Below, piece by piece: positions 11,540 to 25,400 of a stretch of 64,000 nt of DNA. This DNA comes from Sanderia malayensis. Lineage: Eukaryota; Cnidaria; Scyphozoa; Semaeostomeae; Pelagiidae. The position numbers were made by a program, and so were the translations under genes. The notes under the pieces were generated by a model. The model was not told the DNA's origin. It searched no databases and saw only the letters and a program-made list of their open reading frames with translations. Numbering within the stretch: position 1 is the first letter of the stretch; each line of letters begins with the position of its first letter. The DNA is taken from positions 682,001-746,000 of the forward strand of contig RQOL01000532.1 in NCBI GenBank assembly GCA_013076295.1, read 5' to 3'.

Positions 11540-14500
11540 GATATGGAATTGGACAAATTGGAAGTCGAGATTCTGGGTCGCTTGTACTTGTTAGAAGGCG
11601 CCGTTTTGACTCGTTTATGTGTTCATTTGAAGATCACTGAAGATGGGAAGACCAAACGCAAAGTCATAAAGGAGATACGTTCGGTCATCCCACTGATTTC
11701 AAGTGGAGAGGATGAGACAGATATTCGTTCATTTTTGGAAGCTCTAATGGAACTTTTAATTGCAGAAGTGCCACCGCTGGAAGAAGAGATTGACTCCGAC
11801 AATGAGGAATCAGAAACAGAATTATCGAGATTAAAGAGAGAACAAGAACAACTAAAAAGATAAATCGCTGAGCTAAGTAAAAAGGCAAACAAGTCGAAGG
11901 TAGGACAGGAAACACAATTATCTTTTCGGATGGCTGGAGAAAATTCATTGATTAGGAGAGAATTGAACATATCAGGCACTATTTGTCAGCCAGGGGAAAT
12001 AAATAAATTAAATTTTATTTCTCTCATCCACCAAATAGAGGGTGCTCTGTCCAAGGGCTAGAGCGAAATTGAAGTGAGGGAAGCTGTTATAAAATCGATA
12101 AGCCCTGGAATGACACTTCCCCGATTTTTGGAATGTACCCCCGATTTCTCTCCACTGAAGCTACGAAAAATGGCTCCTTCTTGGCTCCCATTACAGGGAA
12201 AAATCCTCCACAGAGTTATATAAAAATATTTTAACTCTAACTCAGGCCCCAAATGAGAATGCACAGGCATTTCTTTTTCGAGCTTTGGACCTGCGTCAAC
12301 TTGTAATTTTTACCTCAAAAGAAGCCAACTCAAAAATCAAACATGACCCGGAAATTATCCAAATATTGTTTATCCATTCAATAGAAACAGGACTTTGTGA
12401 CGAGTCAATTAGATCCAAGCTGAGATCTTTTATCCAAAACCTCAATATTTCCGATGAGGAATTAATTGGTGAAATGAACATAATTTTTTCCGAAGAACAG
12501 GCAAGGGATTCAAAATTTGGGAGAAGACCTCAAAAAATTTCCACATGCAAAATTGTTCAAGTTACCACCCAGACCAGACAGACATCCTATGAGTCAAAAA
12601 ATTGTAATGCAGCTGCCCCTGAAGCAGAAAATCATTTTTTGGCTGCCCTGCATACCGTCTAGGCTGGACTAGCAAAATTACAGGCATCATTTGAAAAGTA
12701 TATGGTCCAATCACCCAAAGAATCAAAGGACAACCCTACGCAAACAAGGCCTTACTTGCGCAGCTGCGAAGATTGCAAAAGTCGTGGTACACCAGAAGAT
12801 TGTTTCGTTGGTAGTGACTCTTCTCATGATGCCCGAGGTTGTAAGAAACGAAACACCCAAAAAAACGGGAGAGCGCTGCGGTCAAACAGTGGCCGACCGT
12901 AGCTTCTAGGAGTAAAGAGCCCCTAACTTGCCATTTTTGCTTAAAAGAACACTATCAAATGTAATTTCGGCACCTGTGGCCAGTGTAAAACTGATAATCA
13001 TTGTACGAAAAATTGTCAAAAAATGGACTGGTCTGGACATAAAAGCATTTGTCAAGCCATAGCAGAGAGCTCAATGAACAAAAATTACGACGACAAAATT
13101 ATTGGTTCCTCTGAAGATGATTTCTTTTATTCGTGCCATTTGACTCCAAAAACACATCCGAAAATTGCCAAATAAATCGGAGAAAAATGTGTCATGGAGT
13201 GTACGCTAGACAATATAGACATGGCGGTATTGCTCGACACCGGTGCCAAAGTGTCAATTATCTCAAAAAATTGGTCTTGCATGATGTTTTCTTAGATACG
13301 AAAATTTCTGATATTTCACACATTTTAGGAGTCAGTCAAACATTGGACCTCAAAAGAGCCAATGGTTCCAATTTGCCATATGTTTGATTTGTTGAACTCA
13401 TATTTGCTTTGCCAGGGGACTGTACGGATAATATTTAAGTACCTTTTATAGTTACTGAAAACGATATGGACAATGTTATCGTTAGGTTTAACATGGTTGA
13501 AGAATTGGTGACAAATCATCGTTCACCATCTGGCAGTTTTGTTGCTTCCTTGGTTTCATCACTGAATCAAGTCAAGCTTGACAATATCGCAACGTTTGTT
13601 GAGTGGGTGACATGCCAAAAAAGAATTACCATTTCCTGTCAAAGCTACTAAAAGTTGCATCGCAATTCCGAAGAATGCTTCAGTGACTGTCGCATAACGT
13701 AACCAAATACAAGCTGCTTCAAAAGCAACACTGTTTGTAGGAATTATCGCAATAAACCTACCGCACTAGTTCTTAAATGAACAGAACAACTCTTACAGAA
13801 AGGCAATCATACGTTTTCACAATTTTTCTTCAATAAACTCAAACGTACATCATGAAAATCTCTCTCAAATTCAACTGAACATGAAAATTCATTTTACATG
13901 CCTTTATAATGACAAGCAAGGAACTTCTAAAATACTCTAACCAATCACAAGTAAGTTTAGCTATATTCGGACCAATGAAAATACAGAATTAAAATACGTA
14001 GGTTAACACGAATGCAATAGCGAAGTTTCTGGAACGTTAATGACTAATGTTTCTGACTAATACCTTATTGCTTAATTTCCTAACTCGGCATCAAAACGAG
14101 GTTTTTACGTAAATCACAGTTTCTTAAGGTTAAAATAACACGTGTTCAAACAAACATTAAAGCACGGACAAAATAAAGGAACGCCACTGATAGCGCGTGT
14201 GGAGATTCCCCAACACTGTTTATGTTTGAACCTAATGACGTCGAAACATGGCCTGAAGGACTGCAGTTGCACAATAAAGTTGTCACCGACACCGACAACT
14301 TCTCGTATTGATATCCCTGTAAAAAACACAACTAGCCAGGACATTACTATTAAGGGTCGCACCGTACTTGGTAGAGTTGAACACATTCGTTCAGTAACAG
14401 TAGTTGATGTCACGAGAAAAATTTTCCACCGTCCAAACCAGCGGCTGATGACATTTCCGTCAAAGTGAGGTCTGTCTCCAGCGGATGTGAAGAAAATTCC

Positions 14501-15205
14501 GCGGTTATCAATGTGTTGTGAAATCTGTTTCAAAGTATCCACAAATTGTCGTTCGTAAATTTCAGACGTCACACAAAAACAACAGCTTGTAACACAGCGA
14601 TATAATAATATAAAAAAAAGCACCAAAAAACCGTCACAATTGCAAATCTCTATTTCTCTCCCTCTCCTCTCATCCGTCTCTCTTCCTCCTTCAATCAAAC
14701 ATATTAGTCCCGGGGTAATTCCCCACAAATGAGGTGAATCTTCAAGGACTAACAGAAGACCAAAAGAATGTACTGTTGAAAATGTTCCTCGAGGTGTCAT
14801 TTGTATTTTCCAAAAGTGACGCAGATGCTGGCCAAATTCCTGAATTACAGCTGGATATCGACCTAACAGACAATATACTGGTACAGAGGTCATGTATGAA
14901 TGTTCCTAAACCACTATTTGCAGAAGTAAAGCTTTACATTGAGGATTTGCTGAAGAAGAATTTTATAGGCAAGTCAAAATCTCCGTACTCGTCGCTAGTT
15001 GTTTGTGTCCGAAAAAAGGATGGAACGTTGAGACCATGCATAGATTATCGCGCTGTATACAAAAAGACGATAACAGACAGACACCCGTTACCACGAATAC
15101 AACAAACAGTGGAAAATCTCGGTGGAAACCACTTGATACATTACAACCCTGTGTTTGAGCACAGGGATACAAATGTTCGCCCTCCAAGAGATATCTGGGC
15201 CTAAC
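11540..15205 (+). pseudogene. Decayed Ty3/Gypsy-like retrotransposon remnant (gag, protease, partial RT)
   Basis: The pieces of an LTR-retrotransposon polyprotein appear in order on the plus strand, in several frames. 11543-11863 and 12285-12662 are gag-like, the first ending in an acidic then coiled-coil segment (LSRLKREQEQLKR). 12900-13060 has scattered Cys/His residues where a zinc knuckle would be. About 13190-13300 holds an aspartic protease signature, LLDTGAKVSIIS. 14142-14468 is the linker region. 14734-15204 is the start of a Ty3-type RT with KKDGTLRPCIDYR and DRHPLPRIQQ. The frame ends before the catalytic YVDD box, so the RT is truncated, and no RNase H or integrase follows. No LTRs were found. 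Stops and frameshifts are many, so it is an old fragment. Confidence 0.8.
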
Positions 15206-15582
15206 AATTCGTGCCATTGCAAAGTACATTAAAGTTTGTAAATCGTAATAATATTGTAAAAACAACAACGCACTTTCAGTATAATGAATATAACATAATA
15301 TTTTAAAGATTAGAAGGTTTCTTTGAAGTTTTTAATTTAAATTATCAATGTACTTTGACTTCAAAGTGTGAAGTTCTAGCGGAGGAGTATTGTCCGCCAT
15401 TTTGTTGGAGGGCGACTGGCTAGAAATTTTTGCTTCACCCGCTATACAGATGGAGTATCGGAAGTTAGCACTCTAGATTATCTTATATCCTATCTCTATG
15501 GTGGAAACACCATAATCACACTATTGTGTGGACATTATGTGAAGTTGAGTGGATGAACTGAGCCTTGAGCAACGATTACTTC

Positions 15583-15691
15583 GCCTACGACCATACCACC
15601 ATGATGAGTGTACCGGTTCTCGTCCGATCACGGTAGTCAAGCATTGTCAGTACCTGGATGGGTGACCACCTAGGAATACCTGGTGTTGTAG
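15583..15691 (+). repeat. 5S rRNA-derived block, copy 3, diverged
   Basis: From GCCTACGACCATACCACCATG to GGTGTTGTAGA, with GGTTCTCGTCCGATCAC and TGGATGGGTGACCACCTAGGAA. It is closer to canonical 5S in the box-C region than copies 1 and 2, but lacks about 7 nt in the centre and has lost the final GC. Flanking bases (TTGAGCAACGATT before; TTTTTTTTAA further on) align with the flanks of the other two, so it belongs to the same repeat family. Confidence 0.8.
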
Positions 15692-16405
15692 AATATTTCA
15701 GCATCATGTTCGGATTTTTTTTAACTTTTCTTGATCCTCAGAGTTATGGAAAAAAAGAAAATTTCGGCATTTCCATGGGGAGATCCACAGTAAAGTAACA
15801 AATAGACTGGAGGTTTCTGTTTTCGTCGCGACACCCTGTATGGGAAACAAACTCTCTATGAAACATGCGCTTTCAACTTAACGGGAAAGACGGGGGGCAC
15901 AATCAGGTTAACTAATCTTGCTACCATGATAAGCTATCTATTCCTTCAAAAGAATGTATAGTACATCTGGTGCCGACAGATCGTGGTTTCATGGACAAAC
16001 AGCCGTTGGGGTACCCTATTATAATAAATTCGTAACGTATTCCGAAGGGAATCAATTTTATTCCGAAGAGATTCATTTTTATAATATGTATAAGTTAAGA
16101 TGTAAGATTTAATCTATGGGAATATTTTTTTATTCCCAGGGAATAGAAGTTCTATTTCATTCTATTTCATTTGGAATAGTTTGAAAAAGGAGACTTTTTG
16201 GAGAAATTCTCATAAAAATAGTAACAGAAAAATATACAAAACAAAAACATATTAAAAACGAATATAATCTACCCTGTACAGTTTCACGGTAACTCTAAAA
16301 ACACCAATCTTTGTAACATTAAAAGTCTATATTGTATATTTGTCAGCCCCAACAAAAATATACACTGTGACTTCTGCTCACACCACTAGCTGCTGATACA
16401 CATTT

Positions 16406-16474
16406 TCATTCAATGATTTTAGCATTTTCTTCAGTACTTATTCCAAGTAAAAGTAACGCTTGAAGAAAATTCTT
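16406..16474 (-). CDS. MOV10L1: MOV10L1 exon 21 (C-terminal end and stop)
   Basis: Acceptor TTTTGCAG, then 22 codons (start [11 protein letters not shown]) and TGA. Reading through from exon 20 instead of splicing also stays open for about 50 codons. The spliced form is preferred because exon 20 ends in a good donor, AAG|GTGAGA, and the phase fits. Confidence 0.7.
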   Translation of the reverse strand, partial: KNFLQALLLLGISTEENAKIIE

Positions 16475-19400
16475 CTGCAAAAGATGAAATCGAATTGAAA
16501 AATACTTTGATATAAGATCAATTGAGATTGGACTGTAGAAAGGAGATCAAAACACTGCTGCATCAATCTCACCTTGATCAGTGGATTATCAAGAGAGGGT
16601 AAATCACAACCAACAAATGATGAATGGGCAACGCAGTATTGAATCAGAGAGCACCAGTATGGATCCTATGAAAAAATTAAACAAATATCAACAATTTCAT
16701 CAGATTAAAATATGAGAATAAATGGTACAGTCTAGAAGACAGAAAAGGCAGTAAAACATCAATTCTGTCAGATAATCCTTTCCCCTAAGAAAGAAAAACG
16801 TTAACTTGACAAAGGTAGCTCTTTTCCACCAGCCCAAATACAGGGTCTTCCATACAAACACTACTCTAGCACAACCCTAAACAAAACACTGAACACTTCA
16901 ATACAACACTACTCTAGCACAACCCTATAGGTATCAAGAAAGAAGAAGCAAGGACACTACTCTACAGAAACGCTTTACTGGGATAATATGGAAAATTTTG
17001 TACAATTGGAACCAACATTGGAGTCATTAAATGACAAATCGGCGGCAATATTATACTTGATTATGGGACAAAAGCTTTGATTAACTGAGCATGTGCTGAA
17101 ATAATAACTAGCTTTAAAATAAGAGACTCTTTAACTTACCAATGACAATATGCGAGGATTGCCACAAACAATAAGCAAAGATTGTGATCTAGTGACGGCT
17201 ACGTTGAATCGTTTTGGATTGCTGAGAAAGCCAAGAGTATGCCTTTCGTCGAAGGAAATATAAGATTCATTCGATCTGACCTAAAAAGTTGAAAATTCCA
17301 ATTATCAATAACAGTTAGAGAGAAATTAGATAGAAAATCATCTTTAGCTTCTGGAATCAATAGTAGTTGAAGGACGAGGAGGGGTGAAATATCCGTTCAA
17401 CAAATAGTCTTCATAAAAAGCTGGTCTAATTATAAACCTTAACAAAATTTGTATGAAAGATTAAATTTTATCAACCTGAAACTATATTATCAGAATTTTG
17501 TGCCCTGCATGTTAATATGCGTATCGTCCTAATGGTGTTCTTATACCATATAATATCTTTATTTTGTATTTGGGAGAAGATAACGTCGTATGTTCCACAG
17601 TCGTCTATTAGTGTACCTTGAAATGTATATAGCTACGTGCATATATTTTAGATGTGTTATCTATTCTGTTATAACAATGCTCGATGTATAGAAGTACTGA
17701 GCAATTATTATACAAGATCATCATTATCTTGCGGCTGTGGCCTCGGTTGATTTCACTATATTTTCCCAGTATATTCAATTGGTCAGCAGTGACCCATAGA
17801 ATATACTGGGTGACTAACAATTTTCCAAATGTCAAACAAGTGTCAAACGCAAGTTTCACAAAGTGTCAAACTTGCATTTGACACTTACATAATTGTTAGG
17901 TAAGAGTGGTTCGCCGGTGTAATCGCTTGAAAGGTGAAAACGCATGCCAATACACGTGCATGTAAAAATATTTTGCGTTCATATGGAGGTGTTTGAATTG
18001 CCGATCTGAGACACAAGTTAAACGTCGCTCTTCTCCTGCGCCGAATCAAATACAATTAAGTACCGCAGTGGAGCAAGTTAAACATCGAACTAAATTGTCG
18101 CTTCTAATAGCATGTAACAATAAAAAACTTCCGCTTCCGTTGCTGTTCTTATTGTTCAAGGGTTGAAGTGAGCTTGCACGTTTTAAGCCGCTCGAGTTTT
18201 TGTACGGATAGCTGTACCAGTCAAATATTTGCACGGATAAGCCTGCCGGTTTTCTTTCTTTCTTTCCTTACACGATGGTTTTTGCTAGCCGGCTTTCTTT
18301 GCTAATCATGTCCAGTAGGCTTTTTCATAAATCGTGAAATAAATTGCTGTCTGGATTTTTATGCAATTTAGGATCGTTTTTTTATTTTTGAAAGTAAAGC
18401 TTTGCCGTAAATAACAAAAAATGGCTTTTAAATCTTAAGCGCCAAATCCAACATTTTCAAATTGCCCCATTTGCCTGACTTTTTCACCTCTTTATGAATC
18501 CGTACAACTATTTGTACGCATAGAAGCGTTTACACGGTACCGTGCAAATAATTGTCCGCTCAAGTTGTCAACTCGACCTCTTTCTAAAAGGACAGGTTTA
18601 AGCATGGCCAACAGGACAAATATTTGTACAAAATTGTGACGCAGAAAACTCTTACTTTGATCATGCGGTCAAGATTAGAATTTGAGATCTCTTCTACTTT
18701 ATTACAAAATGTTATAAAACCGTATAAAAGAAGAAGAGAGACTAAAGTCGAGACATGTTTGCTCTTACTCCTTATTCCATGCATAATCACCCAGTCGGAC
18801 AGACTAAGCATGAAAAAGCAAACATGTTTCGTTTGTGGACTCTCTTCTTGTGCATATAGAACATACATATTCATAAATGAATAAAACGACACTCACTGTT
18901 GAAATAATAATAACCTGTCTCTCCTGACCCTGAAACTCTTCAACAGATCCAACTTTAATATCCGACATGCTCACTTTTTCCAAAAGCATTCGAATCTTTT
19001 CAACCTTCAAATAGAAATGACATTAAATACCTTTGGAATTCAAACATAATTTACAAATCAATTATCTGTAAACAGCGCTAAGATACATGTTGATGCTTGG
19101 GTGTTGCTGATGGCAAAGGGAAAGTGTTCTTGCTTGGTTGAAACGATTGATATCAACAGTCAAATTAAGGTGATGCTTTTCATTATGAGAAAAGGACAAA
19201 TCGCAAGTGCCCTTTAACAACATCAACATGGAACCAATCGAGACATGTCGAGGGTGGATTCAGTTGCGTTTCTTTATACAGTCTTATATCGAGTCTAAAA
19301 AATAAAATAACTATGAACAAAGAATAAAAAAGGTTTAAAAATAACATCAGAAGGAAGAACAAACCATGCAGCTCTTCCCAATACGGGTCATTGTTTCCCT

Positions 19401-22400
19401 TTCTAAGGCCGTTACCAAACCCCCCAACTTCCAAATTTTGTCGAAGCAGTCGTCCAACTCCGATCAGGTCTTCTATGTTATGTAATAAACAATTGATATT
19501 GCTCACGCTTGCCAAGTCAGACGTTTCTTCACTTCATGTCAGAAACTCATTTATATCCCAAGCCAAAAATGCCTAAAAACACCAGTTGCATTTTATTATC
19601 CAGGCCCGTTGACTGTTGTCCTTTTCATGCACCAAAATAAGACAGCGCAGAATATCACTGTAATGTGACCAAACGTCGTGTCTGCAACGTTAAGCAGGCT
19701 TTCTTATATTGAAATTTAACAAGGCGACCTTTGAGTGAGCACACACATGATCGGTATCTCGAAAGCAAATAAATCATATAACCATTTACATATGGTTTCC
19801 AAATGTTGCTGATAGTATTTCAAAACCAACCAAACAGAACAGGGTCGTTTTAGTAAGGAGTTCTGTAGAGATCATTTGCACCCGCCGACCAGGACGGCAG
19901 GATGTTGTTCTTGGTAGCAAGCGTTTATTTTTGCTTTGACGTAAAGAGAGATATTGCGAAAGAATTAATAATAAATTAATAAAAAATAATTCAAGGTCTG
20001 CAATTTTAAGTTAAAGCAAGTTATTACAAAAAATAACAGCTGGAGTAAGCCAAATCGGAGGATGCGGGATGACGTCGTGATTTTTCGGAGGTATCTATTT
20101 TCAAAATTAAATGGTGACTCAAACGTTGAATGAAACAACAGAAATTATTTTCAGAATGACGGCTAAAGCGTTAACTCAAATATTCTCACCCTGACTGGAG
20201 TTGTCAAAAAATATCCAGAAAACGTTTAAAAAACTCCACTGACCTCCAATGGAAAAAATTCTTCTTGTCATCACCATGACGTCACAGCGTTGTAGTATTT
20301 TTCGCAAAAGGTGGCCTGATTCAAGGTGAAATTGAAGTAACTTGTACTTGTCAGATGCACGTTAAAATTGCACCAAACCGATCAGTACATCTTTGATTTT
20401 CAATTAAGATAAAAAAAGCAAGATGTCAAATTTCGTTGCATTAACACGTTAAAGGAGAACCGACACGTCAAAATAATGTTGCCTAAGTCGGGAGAAACAA
20501 TGCCGTAGATTTCAAATATCAACTTCGTTTTTCCAAAAAATCACTCATTTTCGAGTCACAGCCCTTCCCAAAACTCGGAAACTGCCGATTATTTTGCAAC
20601 TCTCGTCACCCTTTCGGTAACGATTTTACTGACGTCACAAATACAATGTTGAAATCAACGTGAGGCAATAACACAGTGAATCATGTCCGGGGAAGGGATG
20701 AAAACTTTCTATTGAAATGATACCTGGGTTGTTATTTATCAGCTCAACATTGCAAAAATGGTTGTATGTGCTGCCTATATCTCGTTTTCTTCTTACAAAA
20801 TTGTTCGCAAACGATGCGTAGAGAAAATGCGTTCAGTAAACTTTAGGCCTACCAAAGCTTCCAGGCAGTGCGAAAGTCACTTCAAGGAAACATGTTTCCA
20901 AAGAAATCCACACTTGATGAAGGTGACAGACAGGAGTGAAATTCAAGCTTGCATTGAAGCCATATCTTCTCCTTAGAACGCCGTAGAGAAAGATATCAAA
21001 TTTTGTATGTATGGAAAGTTCTGGAAAACTTGGTCCCTAATTCTGGCATACATTACACCATCAATGCCAGACATGGTAGAACCTGCACTGTTCCTGTGGT
21101 CAAGACAACAGCAACTGCGAGGGTACGGACACTTATTCACAATAGCTTCAGTGTCTGTGGTCCACGTTTGTTCAACTGTCTCCCTGAGTCCTTACGTGAC
21201 CTTACAAAATGTGATCTATCCTAATTCAAATTCAAATCTGGACAGATTTCTAAGAATGGTCCCAGACGAACCTACTTCTCCAGGTGTAAAAACAACATCT
21301 GCATTATCAAAAAGTTTGCTGGATCTCCAAGGGCACACAAGAAACATCAACCTTGAAATAAATTAAACAATTTTTGATGTTTATAACGGCGGATGATCTC
21401 AATCTACCACCGTTCGATTTTAATTGTAAAACTATAGATAATAATAATAAAACCAGATGCCATTCCCATCCCACAGTTGATTTGACTTTTCTTCGCCAAA
21501 GAGGAAGTGTCATGTCAGATTTATGACATGACACGAGCAATTCAAGACAGAATAATGAAAGATTTGTTTCAAAGAAACGGCAAATATACACAAAAATGTC
21601 CCACCAATCTGTATTTGCAATCCTTTCGATGTTAAAATCATCATCTTCATGATCATTCACCCAATCGTCATCAGACTCACTTGCTGCCATTGCTGCCACA
21701 GGATTTGGCTCAAACATGAAAATGGCTGAATCGCTTCAACCTCGACAATATCCGGATATTCAAAGTCATGATTTAAGTCTTCAGACATTTCTTATTAGTT
21801 ATAAACGTATTTCCCAGCTGGTTAAATACAGAAATGCCTTCTAAAGCAAGAATAAAAATATCGAAGTGCCTTTTCCTTGTGTTTTGACCGTCGTGGCCGA
21901 GACAACATGGTATTTGTGACATCACACGCTCTCGGTGGCTCTCGCTTAAACTCGGTGAAATTCTCGGGATTCTGAAATTCGTATTTCAAATGCCTATAAC
22001 TCGAAATTGAATGACTTTTGGCAAAAACGAAGTTGATATTTGAAATCTCCGGCATTGTTTCTCCAGATTTAGGCAAAATTATTTTGGCGTGTCAGTTCTC
22101 CTTTAAGAAAGCATGCCGGGGTAATATGCGTTTCGGTAACCTTATAACCTTATAACCTTATATAACCTTAACCTTAACCGTACACAAACGCATAAAAATG
22201 CGTTTGTGTCCCCCCTATTGTTTGGTGATAGGTACACAGACGCATAACACAAAATCTTATGCAAAAGTGTCCGGGTACACAAACGCATAAAAAATTAGAC
22301 CATGCGTTTTTGTCCCCCTATTGTTTGTAGATAGGTACAAAGACGCATAACATAAAATCTTATGCAAAAGTATCCGGGTACACAAACGCATAAAAAGTTA

Positions 22401-25400
22401 GACCATGCGTTTGTGTCCCCCTATTGTTTGATGATAGGTACACAGAAAGGTGTGGCACGTGCTACGTTTGCAATCTCAACAGGTACAATTTATTATCCAT
22501 AGGTTTGAATGGCCAAAAGTAAACAAGAACATGTTTATTCATTAGAAAAAGGAAAAAGATTATAATTGAATAGGGTGGGACAAAAAAGTATTAGAACAAC
22601 GAAAGAAAATACATAGAATGATTCACTTTTAAAACATTTATTCAGGTTTCTTTCTTCAGTTACACAAGTTTTTAAATAGCTTGGCCCTCTGATTTCTGAC
22701 AAAGGAATTTGAAATCAACATGCAATCTATACTTGGTACCTTTTTGATAAGAATGAAGTTCGATTTGCTAAGCCTTAAAATTGAAATTGATTAATAACAA
22801 TAACCAGATGAGAAAGTAGCTCATCAAAAAGTTCGGTACTGGATTTTTCATATTTAAGAAAATTAAATTAGTTTCATGTTGTAAAGGTGGCTTGTTCATG
22901 TTGATAAAGAAAGGCTCCAATAATTTGTTACCTAACAGGTCGGGTTTTGCATATATTCCTAATTTGGCTAATTTTTTGTGAAATTGACACAAGTGGCTTT
23001 ATAGTACATGGCCTATAAACAATGCAGATCAACTTTTTGCTAAGAAATTCCTGAGTACTAAAATAGTCGGATTTTAGGAAGATTTGAGTTCTGGGGTCAT
23101 TTGAGACTTTCTCGTTAGAAAACAGCTTTTCATACAAAATGAAAATATTGATATTCTTTGCACCAACTCGACAGTAATTTTTAAAATAATTTTGTTCATC
23201 TGGTTTTACCATGGTCTTCATAGCTTTGATGTTGAATTTATTTTGTTACTTTAATGTTATTTTACTAGCCTTTAATGTTACTTTTATCATTATCATTATA
23301 TTTTGGTCTTAACTATGTTATGATGATAATGTTTGCGTCCTGATGTGAATGAAACGCTTACGTGTTTCATTCACCTAAATTTCAATACATACTCGTGACT
23401 GAAACGCATTACGTTTCATAGGGGACACTTCCGCACAAGGTACGCAAACGCATACTACACCGGAAGACACGTAGGCCATTTTTTACTGCTCAAAATATAA
23501 AACACCATGAAAAACAATTATCTGTTTTGTTGGTGTCAATTTTGAAAAATAGCGTGCTTTGTTCAATGTTTCGTCAATGCGCATGTCAAATGAATATCGA
23601 ACTTACCAGCGACCTATTTTGACTGTTGATACCAATCATCTACCAAGTACACATAATGGCACTTATTGTAAGACAAGATAAAAATTGATTTGATCTCCAT
23701 CGCTTACCAGAACATTCCTCTGCTGCGTGGTCTCAATGCTGCTTCGTAGCAATTAATCTGATCATAGAAGACGCCTCGATGATCAGATTCAGTTAAACCA
23801 TCAAATATAATAACCATTGAATATAAACTTACTTGCTTTCTGTAAGGTGTTATAATGCCAATATCATCAAAAGTGAGTTTATCTGCACCAAATCCCATTA
23901 CCAATTGCACGTACTTCAGCACCTGAACTGCTTCGGTTGGATTGAACCAAGATGGACTATTTCCTTCTCTCACATCTTCTCCCTAAAAATGCAAATATGT
24001 CAACATTGCTTTAAAAAATACTCCTGGAGAGTACAATGGACAGGGAATTTATCATAACATTCTAGCAAATCGGGTAACGGAAAATCTGAAGGCAGTTTTG
24101 GCATCTGTGGGGGTAGGTGGTCACATTAAGCCTGGGGAACATTCTGGGAAATTTGCCATTGTGACATAATCGATGACGTCATGTGACCGCGGTCACAATA
24201 AATCCGACCTCCGAATATCCGACCGCTGATTAGTTCATTGGAAACAGTATCGGAAACCGATCAAATAATTTTAAAATACCAATATATTTTGACTTATCTT
24301 TCGAGAGATATAGCCATTTCAAGTGTCGAAAAATTTGAAAATTAAGCTAGCACCAAAGGTGTGAAGATTGATTGAAATTATTTTCTACCGAGGCCAGTCC
24401 GAGAGTTCATGTGAGATAGCGAGGGCTCGCGCTGCGCATGACAATCTTCAAAGGTCGATTAGGGAAAATTATTTCTTGCTAATTTTAGAATTATTATTTG
24501 GGAGGGATAAACCTTTGTGTGACAGTAAGGGTGGGCACATGAACTCTCGGACTGGCCTCGGTAGAAAATAATTTCAATCAATTTTCACACCTTAGGTGCT
24601 AGCTTAATTTTCAAATTATTTTCCACAACGAGGCCAGTCCTCGATTCCCTGCGAGACTTTAAAGCCAAGAAATAATTTTTCTCATTTATCAGCAACATAA
24701 CTCAAATTTTTCTCAGCTATCAGCAACATAACTCAATTCATTATGTTATATAAATATAATGGTAAACACAATACGATATGTCAGTGTTCAGCAATTGTCC
24801 AGTATACTTTCTCCTAGATTTGTAATTATTTCTCTATTGTAAAATTTTGCGAAAGTTCTTTCATTGGTCCAATCAGCTGCCTTGCAAATATCTACTACTG
24901 AGAGTCCACTAGCAAATGCTTTCGATACAGAAGCTGATCGTGTGGAATGCGAAGAGAATTTTGTTGGTATTCCTGCTTGTTCTAGTATTTTCTTGCACCA
25001 CCGAGATAGGGTGGTAGTTGTAACCGGTGAATAAGGAGGGGTAAAGCTGATAAACAGTTGTTTGTGTGTACCTCGAAGATTTGCTGTTCTTGCCAGATAT
25101 AATTTTATCAAATTCACTGGACATATCTGTTTGTTAAGTTGGTATTTCTTTAACACAATTGGGGTAATGTGTCTTCCAGGAGCAGTAGTTTTTATAGGAT
25201 TTCTAACTAAAAATTTGCAGTTTTCCTGATTCATTTCCATGTCCTCGATGTTGAGCGAGATAATCGTCTGTGCTCTCTGAGCTGTTAGTAGACTGATCAA
25301 AATTGCCAATTTCATGGTAAGATCTTTCAAAGATATACATTCATCATTGTCCATATTCTTAAGGTAGGTGATAACAATTTTTGCATCATAGGTATAAGAG

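Larger units (their letters stand above)
20453..22102. mobile_element. TTAA-flanked element with THAP remnant (Kolobok-like, non-autonomous)
   Basis: Inverted ends (AGGAGAACCGACACG at left; CGTGTCAGTTCTCCT at right) are bordered by TTAA at 20449-20452 and 22103-22106. Similarity of the two arms extends about 130 bp inward. TTAA duplications plus a THAP fragment point to the Kolobok superfamily. The interior also carries a LINE fragment (20994-21360) and an acidic minus-strand fragment ending in NTDWW (21717-21590). No transposase catalytic domain remains. Confidence 0.8.

Noticed and set aside
14114..14893. 259-codon minus-strand frame
   Set aside because: Overlaps the Ty3-like RT and linker region on the other strand; no domain, and its start is not ATG-supported.
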